Shown: positions 43,668 through 50,577 of the stretch, one piece after another
Position numbering within the stretch: position 1 is the stretch's first letter
Layout: each line of letters opens with the position of its first letter
Assembly: GCF_014395225.1 (NCBI RefSeq)
Contig: NZ_CP060723.1
Location: forward strand, 5,270,001 to 5,334,000
Direction of reading: 5' to 3'
DNA: 64,000 bases
Origin: Pedobacter roseus
GTDB taxonomy: Bacteria; Bacteroidota; Bacteroidia; Sphingobacteriales; Sphingobacteriaceae
Made by a program: the position numbers and the translations under genes
The notes under the pieces: generated by a model
What the model was told of the DNA's origin: nothing
The model's database searches: none
What the model saw: the letters and a program-made list of their open reading frames with translations, nothing else

Positions 43668-44387
43668 ATGAAACACATTATAATCATCCTATTCTCACTA
43701 ATTTCTGTCCATCTATATGCACAAACAGATCATCCTCAAATCCCAAAAACAGGCGCCAATATAAACGCGTTTATACCAAAAGGATGGAAAGTAATTTATC
43801 AGGCAAAAGGCGATTTAAATAAAGATAATTTACCCGATCAAGCGATCATTATCCAGAATACCAATCCAAAAAACGTTATCAAAAACGACCGTATGGGTGG
43901 AGAGAAACTCAACGTTAATCCACGCATGCTTTTAGTGCTCTTTAAAATACCTGGTCAGTACCAATTACAGGTTCAAAACACCAAATTTATACCAACTGAA
44001 AATGATACGGTTAGTACCTGTTTGGCCGATCCTTTACAAGAAACAGGCGCCATAGCAATAAGGAATGGTGCACTCATTTTAAGTTATCAATATTGGTTAA
44101 GCTGCGGTTCTTACGAAGTAAGTAACTTCGATTATACTTTCAGGTTCCAGAACCAGAAAATGGAACTGATCGGCTTTGATATCGGGAGCTATAGCCGATC
44201 TTCCGGAGAAGAAACCATTACGAGCATTAATTTTTCTACGCGTAAAAAAAGCGAAACCTCTGGCGGCAACATGTTTAGCGACAAAACCAATAAACCAAAA
44301 ACAGTCTGGAAAAAATTTAATTGGAGCAGGTTACTTACACTTGACGAAATGACGGAAGAGTTTGCCCAAAAACTATCAGAGATGTAA
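43668..44387 (+). CDS. Small exported protein with Asp/Asn loop, paralogue of the preceding gene
   Basis: 239 residues. Signal peptide 1-18 (MKHIIIILFSLISVHLYA, cut before Q). Contains KGDLNKDNLPDQAIII at about 48-63, aligned in position with KGDLNKDGIDEVVYAF in the preceding protein, and the same order of blocks afterwards (TCLADPLQE; SYEVSNFDYTFRFQNQ; INFSTRKKS). The spacing of 19 bases to the upstream gene suggests one transcript. Function unknown; a relationship with XAC2610-type proteins is possible but I cannot confirm it. Confidence 0.65.
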   Translation: MKHIIIILFSLISVHLYAQTDHPQIPKTGANINAFIPKGWKVIYQAKGDLNKDNLPDQAIIIQNTNPKNVIKNDRMGGEKLNVNPRMLLVLFKIPGQYQLQVQNTKFIPTENDTVSTCLADPLQETGAIAIRNGALILSYQYWLSCGSYEVSNFDYTFRFQNQKMELIGFDIGSYSRSSGEETITSINFSTRKKSETSGGNMFSDKTNKPKTVWKKFNWSRLLTLDEMTEEFAQKLSEM

Positions 44388-44426
44388 AATTTATACAATC
44401 TTATAACAAAATGTAAAATGCCAAAC

Positions 44427-45044
44427 ATGAACAGGATATTTTTTCTATGTTTTTTATTTATCTCCGGCCATTCGTTTGCTCAAAAAATATTTAAACAGGC
44501 TGGCGCAAAAGGCACCTGGCAATACATTTATCCATTTCAGGATAAAAGCTATGTGCTGGCCATACAACATGCAGTAGATGAAAAAGAAACAGCGGAAGAG
44601 GATGTAAATGCTCTTGTTTATTTTGGTAAAATTGGTTTAAAAATGGATCAGGTATTTTGGAAAGAAAAGATTTATTTAACGTTGATTAAAGACAATATTT
44701 CTTATGAGGACTATAATAATGATCGCATTAAAGACATTGTGATTTTTTCGGAAACAGGTGCAAGGGGTGGCAATGCATTTTATTATTTATTTCTGATTGA
44801 TCCTAAAAACAAAAAAATCAACAGGGTTAAAAATTTCGAAAACATTGTCAATCCCGAATACAACCGCAAATATCACGTTGTGGTATCATACGGTTTATCT
44901 GGCACAAATAATTATAGCATCTATAAAATTTCAAAGGATTATAAAGCCTATCAGATCGGAAAGAGTTTTGCAGATAATTTTGAAAGCGATCCCACTGAAC
45001 TGGATAAAAGAATTAAGAAAATTTTAAAAAAATCTGTCCATTAA
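44427..45044 (+). CDS. Small exported protein with Asp/Asn loop, third member of the trio
   Basis: 205 residues from the ATG at 44427 (an in-frame Met three codons upstream is also possible). Signal peptide MNRIFFLCFLFISGHSFA, cut before Q. The acidic loop reads YEDYNNDRIKDIVIFSE, again D-x-N-x-D-x-x-x-D, followed by RGGNAFYYLFLIDPKNKKI. Overall similarity to the two upstream proteins is in build more than in sequence. It ends with a basic tail (KRIKKILKKSVH). Spacing to the previous gene is 39 bases. Function unknown. Confidence 0.6.
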   Translation: MNRIFFLCFLFISGHSFAQKIFKQAGAKGTWQYIYPFQDKSYVLAIQHAVDEKETAEEDVNALVYFGKIGLKMDQVFWKEKIYLTLIKDNISYEDYNNDRIKDIVIFSETGARGGNAFYYLFLIDPKNKKINRVKNFENIVNPEYNRKYHVVVSYGLSGTNNYSIYKISKDYKAYQIGKSFADNFESDPTELDKRIKKILKKSVH

Positions 45045-45276
45045 TTACGATTATTCTAAAAAGAATACAGTGTTCTGCTCCTATTATTTCCTATCCTAAA
45101 AAAAATTAGCCAAAAAAACATCAAACAGGTATAAATATCTAAATTTCAGTTAATTAAAATTTAAATCAATTTCCTAAATCACCTTGATTTAAGCGGTCAA
45201 AAATCTTCTTTGGCATAGTCATTGTCATAGGGCTGTTACATTATTCAACCCTATTTAAAACAAAAAAGTGAAAGAG

Positions 45277-45651
45277 ATGAAAAAGACAGTCCAAATTTTC
45301 AGTATGCTTTTAATAGCATTAACAGTAATGGCATCGTGTAAAAAAGATACTGATCCAGCAGATAAAGATTTCTTCGTGGGTACTTACAAAGGAACGGTTT
45401 CTTACCGCAATGGCCAAACAACCATCAACAGTTCTGATGGTAAAGTAACCGTGAGCAAAGTTGGCGAAACGTATAACTTTTACTTTGGCAACAACATTCC
45501 TGATATTACAGGTGTAAAGTTTGAAAAAACTGGCGATAACAGTTATGTGAGCGTAGGCTCAGGCTTAACAGGCATTAGTATTGATGCCAGCAACCTTAAA
45601 GTTCTGGTTGTAAAAGATGGCCAAACCTGGACGGCAAATTGCACAAGGTAA
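45277..45651 (+). CDS. Small lipoprotein, unknown function
   Basis: 124 residues. The ATG at 45277 (three codons inside a possible GTG start) opens a lipoprotein signal with lipobox VMASC followed by KKDTDPADKDF. The mature part is rich in Thr/Ser/Gly and beta-strand-like (GTYKGTVSYRNGQTTI, DNSYVSVGSGLTGISI), suggesting a small beta sandwich. Similar short lipoproteins with FFVGTYKG occur in Bacteroidota, but no function is known. It is separated from the trio by a 230-base AT-rich spacer and ends in a bidirectional terminator. Confidence 0.7.
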   Translation: MKKTVQIFSMLLIALTVMASCKKDTDPADKDFFVGTYKGTVSYRNGQTTINSSDGKVTVSKVGETYNFYFGNNIPDITGVKFEKTGDNSYVSVGSGLTGISIDASNLKVLVVKDGQTWTANCTR

Positions 45652-45666
45652 AAACCATAATAAAGC

Positions 45667-45699
45667 AAAAGGCCCGATCTTAAAAAATCGGGCCTTTTT
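45667..45699. terminator. Bidirectional terminator between convergent genes
   Basis: Stem AAAAGGCCCGAT / ATCGGGCCTTTT with a T run on the plus strand and an A run on the other side; it lies 16 bases after the lipoprotein stop and 6 bases before the stop of the minus-strand gene, serving both. Confidence 0.88.
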
Positions 45700-45704
45700 T
45701 ATGG

Positions 45705-45959
45705 CTATAACTCTTCTTCGTCCTCATCCTCTTCTTCAGGCTCGTATTTTTCAATGGCCTGACCGATGGCATTCACTTCTTCGTCTTCCTCAAAAATTGG
45801 CAATTCGGTTTTATAATCCATTTTTAACCAGATCGATGAGGTATCTTTTTGAATCTGAATGTATTCTCTACCATCTTTAAAAATGGTATAAGAAACATTT
45901 CCTTCAGGGAAAACTGAATAATTAACTGGGCCGATTTCGATGTCGAAAGGTTCTTGCAT
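45705..45959 (-). CDS. Short acidic conserved hypothetical protein
   Basis: 84 residues, no signal peptide, so cytoplasmic. The N-terminal ~60 residues look like a small beta fold (FDIEIGPVNYSVFPEGNVSY, SIWLKMDYKTELP), and the C-terminus is strongly acidic (YEPEEEDEDEEEL). A plausible gene because it has a clean start, its own terminator and biased composition; I know of no function. It is divergent from the beta-CASP gene. Confidence 0.6.
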   Translation of the reverse strand: MQEPFDIEIGPVNYSVFPEGNVSYTIFKDGREYIQIQKDTSSIWLKMDYKTELPIFEEDEEVNAIGQAIEKYEPEEEDEDEEEL

Positions 45960-46108
45960 AACTGATATTTTCTTACAAAGATAAAAATCTTTTGAGCTTA
46001 AATTTAGAGAAGCCGATCAACTATAATTAAAAAATTACGCCTGATTGTTTAAAAATCCCATCAATTATACTACTTTACGGCTAAAGAATTTACTGTACAG
46101 ATAAGAAG

Positions 46109-47491
46109 ATGAAGTTAACGTTTTGGGGCGCAGCGCAACAGGTAACAGGGAGTATGCACTTACTCGAAATTGGGCATTATAAAATACTGATAGATTGCGG
46201 ATTAGATTATGAAAAGGAAACCTATCAGGAAGAAAACCAGCAATTCCCATTCGATCCGGCAAGCATTAACCTCGTAATTCTAACTCATGCCCATATCGAT
46301 CACTCTGGCAATTTACCTACGCTGGTACGCCTGGGTTTTGATGGCCAGGTACTTTGTACACCACCAACTGCCGATTTAACTTCAATATTGTTATTCGATT
46401 CTGTTGAACTTTTTTTAAGAAAAGCAGGCAGAAAACCACGTACCAAACGCGGCAATTTTAGCGGACCGAAACCTTTGTACCTGCACAAACATGTGATGGA
46501 TACGATAGATCGTTTTGTAACCATTGCTTTCAATAAACCTTTCAAAATTAATGGCGATATCAGCATAACATTTGTGCCTGTAGGCCATTTGTTGGGTGCT
46601 GCAGCGGCTGTTTTAACCATAAATGATAACGGCACAGAGAAAAAAATAGTTTTTACCGGCGATATTGGCAGAGAAAACTACCCTGTTTTGGTAAATCCCG
46701 AACCATTGCCAGAAGTAGATTATGTAGTAAGCGAAGCAACTTATGGTGGCAGAATGCATACTAAAAACCAAACGCTTGAAGAACGATTGGTTCAGGAAAT
46801 TACAGAAGCCTGCATAAAAAGTCCCGGAAGATTAATTATTCCAGCATTTAGCATTGGCAGAACGCAATCGCTCGTATTTGCGCTTAATCAGATTTTTACT
46901 AAAAAACTGCTTCCGCCAATCCAGATTTTTGTCGATAGTCCCATGGCAATTCAAGCCACAGAGGTTTACCGCAAACACCATAACCTGGTGAATCAGGAGG
47001 CAAAAGATTTTTACCAGACTATGGGTGATGAGTTTGAATTTGAGCACCTGGCTTATGCGCAAACCATGAAAGAAAGTAAAGATGTTTCTAATTATTTTGA
47101 TCCCTGCATTATCATTTCATCTGCGGGTATGTTAGAAGGCGGAAGGATCCAGGATCACCTATATTACAACATTCAGAATTATTACTGCACCATTCTTTTT
47201 ATCGGTTACTGTGCAAAAGGAACCCTGGGATATAAATTATTAAGTGGTGCACCAATTGTGCGGATTAAAGACCGTGAAATGATGGTTTACGCTACTATCC
47301 GCCAAACCGATCTGTTAAGTGGCCACGGCGATCATAACGATTTAGTAAAAACAATTAAACAAACCGGTCAGCCTAAAAAAGTTTTCCTGGTACATGGCGA
47401 AGATAAAAGTCTGCAAAGTTTATCGCTGGCACTACAGGAAGACGGTTTTGATGTTGAAGTGCCCGAGAGGGGAGCGGTGTTTGAGTTGTAG
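46109..47491 (+). CDS. Beta-CASP metallo-beta-lactamase-fold ribonuclease/RNA-processing protein
   Basis: 460 residues, cytoplasmic. The N-terminal metallo-beta-lactamase domain has the zinc motif H60-A-H62-I-D64-H65 (LTHAHIDHSGNLP) and GHLLGAAAAVL; the beta-CASP insertion has PAFSIGRTQSLVFAL and SSAGMLEGGR; the C-terminal RMMBL block has YCAKGTLGYKLL, SGHGDHNDL and VFLVHGEDKSL. These are the hallmarks of the CPSF73/RNase J-like exonuclease group. The short type without the RNase J C-terminal domain is common in Bacteroidota, where its substrate is not established. Monocistronic. Confidence 0.9.
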   Translation: MKLTFWGAAQQVTGSMHLLEIGHYKILIDCGLDYEKETYQEENQQFPFDPASINLVILTHAHIDHSGNLPTLVRLGFDGQVLCTPPTADLTSILLFDSVELFLRKAGRKPRTKRGNFSGPKPLYLHKHVMDTIDRFVTIAFNKPFKINGDISITFVPVGHLLGAAAAVLTINDNGTEKKIVFTGDIGRENYPVLVNPEPLPEVDYVVSEATYGGRMHTKNQTLEERLVQEITEACIKSPGRLIIPAFSIGRTQSLVFALNQIFTKKLLPPIQIFVDSPMAIQATEVYRKHHNLVNQEAKDFYQTMGDEFEFEHLAYAQTMKESKDVSNYFDPCIIISSAGMLEGGRIQDHLYYNIQNYYCTILFIGYCAKGTLGYKLLSGAPIVRIKDREMMVYATIRQTDLLSGHGDHNDLVKTIKQTGQPKKVFLVHGEDKSLQSLSLALQEDGFDVEVPERGAVFEL

Positions 47492-47656
47492 TTCAGTTGT
47501 TCGTTGGGTTAATAGTTCATGGTCTTTTGGTTCATAGTTGATGACCATTGCGGCTATTAAACCAAAAGCTTAGAGATCCTTCGCTGCACTCAGAATGACA
47601 ATAAATCTATAAATCCAACTATCTTCCATTTTCCCTTTCAAATCTTCCATCCAACA

Positions 47657-48904
47657 TCACTTCCTCACTTGTCCATCACCTCTCACCACCCATTTATAAC
47701 TCGTTAATTCCTCTAAACCCATTGGGCCACGGGCATGTAGTTTTTGTGTACTAATGCCAATTTCCGCACCAAGACCAAACTGTGCGCCATCAGTAAAACC
47801 CGTAGAGGCATTGGCATACACCGCAGCCGCGTCTACTTCATTTAAAAATTGGGTAATATTATCGGCATCTTCAGAAATAATGGCTTCACTATGTTTCGAG
47901 CTATAATCAGCAATGTGGTTTAGTGCAGCATTTAAACCATCAACAACCTTAACAGCTAATTTTAACGACAAAAACTCTGTACCAAAATGTTCAGGCGTGG
48001 CTTGATTTAGTAAGTGAGCTGGATAAGATGATTTTAATACTTCATAGCTTTTTTCATCTGCAAACAGCTCTACATTTCCATCAGCCAAAGGAGATAAAAG
48101 TGCAGGCAGATCATTCAATCTATTTTCGTTAATTAACACGCAGTCTAAAGAATTACATACACTTACCCTTCTGGTTTTGGCATTGAAAATAATTGCTTTT
48201 CCTTTCTCTAAATCACCTGATTCATCAAAATAAGTATGAACAATGCCTGCTCCGGTTTCGATAACAGGGATTTTACTGTTTTCACGCACATAATTAATCA
48301 ACGATTGGCTTCCCCTGGGGATCAGCACATCAACAAATCCCCTGGCATTTAGCAAAGCTTCGGTTGCGGCCCTTTCCGCTGGCAACAAGGTTAAAACATC
48401 GCGGTTTATTTTATGATTATCCAATACTTGATGTATTACCTTTGCAATCGCGAGATTAGAAAATTCAGCATCACTTCCACCCTTTAATACGGCAACATTC
48501 CCGGTTTTAAAACAAAGCGAAAATACATCAGCCGTAACATTGGGACGGGCTTCGTAAATTACACCCACAACCCCCAAAGGCACACTTACCTTTTGAATAT
48601 GAAGTTGATTATCCAATATTTTATCGGATAGAATTTTACCCAATGGACTGTTTAAGCCCGCAACATTTTTCAGGTCATTTGCAATATCCGCAATACGTGC
48701 TGCACTTAACTTTAACCTGTCGTATTTAGGATCTTCGATAGGCATTTTAGCTAAATCCTTATCGTTTTCAGTAAGAATTTCCGCTATATTGGCCACTAAA
48801 GCTTCAGCCAGATCCTCTAAAACAGCATCTGTTGTTTCTTTGCCTAAGCTAATCAAAGTGCGACTAGCCTGTTTTGCTTTTTCGAAGTATTGTTTGTAAT
48901 TCAT
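47657..48904 (-). CDS. proA: Gamma-glutamyl phosphate reductase ProA
   Basis: NADPH-dependent enzyme reducing gamma-glutamyl phosphate to glutamate semialdehyde in proline synthesis. 415 residues from the ATG at 48904 (a Met 12 codons upstream is rejected as the sequence before it is repeat DNA). Motifs: VPLGVVGVIYEARPNVTADV, KTGNVAVLKGGSDA, LIPRGSQSLINYV, TRRVSVCNSLDCVLI with the catalytic Cys, and the C-terminal GLEELTSYKWVVRGDGQVR. It follows proB in the same direction, with a 116-base gap carrying a palindromic repeat. Confidence 0.96.
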   Translation of the reverse strand: MNYKQYFEKAKQASRTLISLGKETTDAVLEDLAEALVANIAEILTENDKDLAKMPIEDPKYDRLKLSAARIADIANDLKNVAGLNSPLGKILSDKILDNQLHIQKVSVPLGVVGVIYEARPNVTADVFSLCFKTGNVAVLKGGSDAEFSNLAIAKVIHQVLDNHKINRDVLTLLPAERAATEALLNARGFVDVLIPRGSQSLINYVRENSKIPVIETGAGIVHTYFDESGDLEKGKAIIFNAKTRRVSVCNSLDCVLINENRLNDLPALLSPLADGNVELFADEKSYEVLKSSYPAHLLNQATPEHFGTEFLSLKLAVKVVDGLNAALNHIADYSSKHSEAIISEDADNITQFLNEVDAAAVYANASTGFTDGAQFGLGAEIGISTQKLHARGPMGLEELTSYKWVVRGDGQVRK

Positions 48905-48921
48905 TGTTTTTTCTTTTTGAC

Positions 48922-49010
48922 CACAGAGGTCACCGAGCATTACACAGAGGAAAAGAGAGAATTTGATTAACTCTGTGTCCTTCTGTGATTTTTTCTCTAT
49001 GGGCTCCGTG
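48922..49010. repeat. Palindromic CACAGAG/CTCTGTG repeat inside the proB-proA operon
   Basis: Contains ACACAGAG (48942-48949) and CTCTGTGT (48971-48978) as inverted arms around an AT-rich loop, flanked by CACAGAGGTCACCGAG and CTCCGTG, which also pair in part. The word CCACAGAG... is known to me as a dispersed intergenic element type, but no second copy is present in this window. It sits exactly in the spacer of a biosynthetic operon. Confidence 0.6.
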
Positions 49011-49020
49011 ATTAACCCAA

Positions 49021-50100
49021 CTAAATAGCCGAATAAAAATAATCGTAATGTACTAGCGCTTTTTGCTTTTTCTGTCCGATGCGTTCTCTGGCTTTATCCG
49101 ATCCGTATTCTGCTATTCCCAGCCCAATCAGGTTATTTTTTTCATCGATAATTTTAATAATATCACCCTTTAAAAAGTCCGTTTGGATTTCGATAATACC
49201 TACAGGTAGTAAACTCGTTGCTTTACCGGAGGTTAGCACGGTTTTAGCGCCATCATTGAGTTTAACTACCCCTGTAGCAGCGGTTTCTGAATGGGCAATC
49301 CATTTTTTCTTACCCGATTTACTTTTTTCGGGCACAAAACGGGTATGTACCAGATCATTATTTAACAGAGAAATTAGCACATCGTCTTTCGTTCCATTGG
49401 CTATATGCACAGAAATGCCCAATTTAGCCACCTTTTGTGCCATAGTCGATTTGGTAATCATTCCGCCACGGCCAAATTGCGATTTACCAGTTTGGATAAA
49501 TGAAGCCAGGTTAGCAACTGAACCATTAATTTCCTCAATAACAGCTGAACCTTCAATTTTCGGATCACCGTTATAAATGCCATTTACATTCGACAAGATA
49601 ATCAGGGCATCGGCATTCAACATCGAAGCAATTAAACCGGCCAGTTCATCATTATCGGTAAACATCAGTTCAGTTACCGAAACCACATCATTTTCATTTA
49701 CCACCGGAATTACCTCGTTTTGAAGCAAAATCTGCAGGCAGTTTTTCATGTTCAAATAATGCGCCCGGTCACGGAAATCCTCTTTCGTAACCAAAACCTG
49801 CGCACATTGTATATTGTGTGCAGCAAAAAAATTGGAGTAGGTATTGATCAGTTTCACCTGACCAATAGCCGCCAAAAGCTGCCGGGTAGTTACCGCATCC
49901 TGTTTTTCGGATACTTTTATCAAACTTCTGCCCGATGCCACGGCACCCGAAGACACTAAAATCACCTCAATGCCCTGCTTTTTAATGTCAGCCAGTTGAT
50001 TTACAAGGTGTTTAATTCTTGCTTCATCAGGCAAACCATTGGCTTGCGTAATTACATTTGAACCAACTTTAACAACTATTTTTTTGTACCCTAATTTCAT
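49021..50100 (-). CDS. proB: Glutamate 5-kinase ProB
   Basis: First enzyme of proline synthesis, phosphorylating glutamate with ATP. 359 residues from the ATG at 50098-50100 (a Met ten codons upstream is less likely). N-terminal amino-acid kinase domain with YKKIVVKVGSNVIT, ILVSSGAVASGRSL, NENDVVSVTELMFTDND and GRGGMITKSTMAQKVA; C-terminal PUA domain (ATGVVKLNDGAKTVLTSGKA, LLPVGIIEIQTDF). Feedback inhibition by proline is known for the family. The gene is upstream of proA; the third enzyme (proC) is not in this window. Confidence 0.96.
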   Translation of the reverse strand: MKLGYKKIVVKVGSNVITQANGLPDEARIKHLVNQLADIKKQGIEVILVSSGAVASGRSLIKVSEKQDAVTTRQLLAAIGQVKLINTYSNFFAAHNIQCAQVLVTKEDFRDRAHYLNMKNCLQILLQNEVIPVVNENDVVSVTELMFTDNDELAGLIASMLNADALIILSNVNGIYNGDPKIEGSAVIEEINGSVANLASFIQTGKSQFGRGGMITKSTMAQKVAKLGISVHIANGTKDDVLISLLNNDLVHTRFVPEKSKSGKKKWIAHSETAATGVVKLNDGAKTVLTSGKATSLLPVGIIEIQTDFLKGDIIKIIDEKNNLIGLGIAEYGSDKARERIGQKKQKALVHYDYFYSAI

Positions 50101-50502
50101 TATGATCTTCAAACCGTTTGGATGTGGCAATTTAACATCAATTTTTCTAATTCGGATGATTATCTATAGGCTTGATGGATTTTTGCGAAAATGGAAATGA
50201 GTTTGGCGTTTAGCGCTAAGCGTATGGCGGTGTTTAACCTATGAATCCGAAGTCTGATGACCGAGGCCAGGAGTCTTGGCGCATAACACAGTTAACCGAT
50301 TTAAACAATTAACCGATTAACCACCACGCCACGAATAAACAAATGAACTATTTATTAAGTCCGAGGACCGAGGCCAGAAGTGTTAGTTGCCTAAAACAGT
50401 TAACCGATTTAAACAATTAACCAGTTAACCACTAATAAACTAATGGCTAATGAACTATTGAACTAAATTATTAAATTGCAATTGAACCTAAATCAAACCA
50501 CT
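50101..50502. other. Repeat-filled spacer upstream of proB and the oligopeptidase
   Basis: About 400 non-coding bases between divergent genes. It holds a direct duplication (50259-50322 and 50366-50430, offset about 107) containing the words GACCGAGGCCAG and GTTAACCGATTTAAACAATT twice. No gene seen. Confidence 0.6.
50291..50422. repeat. Two copies of a 24-base element, GTTAACCGATTTAAAC...
   Basis: The 24-base word starting GTTAACCGATTTAAACAATT is identical at 50291-50314 and 50399-50422; a third identical copy is at 29174-29197 and a related one in reverse orientation near 28288-28312. All lie in spacers. Confidence 0.7.
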
Positions 50503-50577
50503 ATGAAACGTATCTTACCCGGCCTTATATTGCTTAGCGCAATTACGGCTTGTAATCACCCCAAAAGAAAGAAATGA
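50503..50577 (+). pseudogene. Lipoprotein signal peptide, one base out of frame with the S9 oligopeptidase
   Basis: An ATG at 50503 opens MKRILPGLILLSAITACNHP ending KRKK and TGA (50575-50577), a normal lipoprotein signal with lipobox ITAC (Cys17). The stop overlaps the ATG of the next gene (ATGA at 50574-50577). In relatives the S9 peptidase carries such a signal in frame; here the insertion of one A in the GAAATG stretch would join the two reading frames exactly. Reading as a frameshift is inference; a coupled leader peptide is the alternative. Confidence 0.7.

Noticed and set aside
48922..49010. Possible riboswitch or attenuator between proB and proA
   Set aside because: The sequence is the CACAGAG-type dispersed palindrome; no conserved aptamer or leader peptide with proline codons was seen.
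49079..49576. 165-codon plus-strand frame opposite proB
   Set aside because: proB is certain by its motifs; the antisense frame has no features of its own.
50560..50577. Programmed -1 frameshift joining leader and oligopeptidase
   Set aside because: The run before the junction (AAAAGAAAGAAATG) is not a good slippery heptamer and no downstream pseudoknot was visible; a missing base is simpler.
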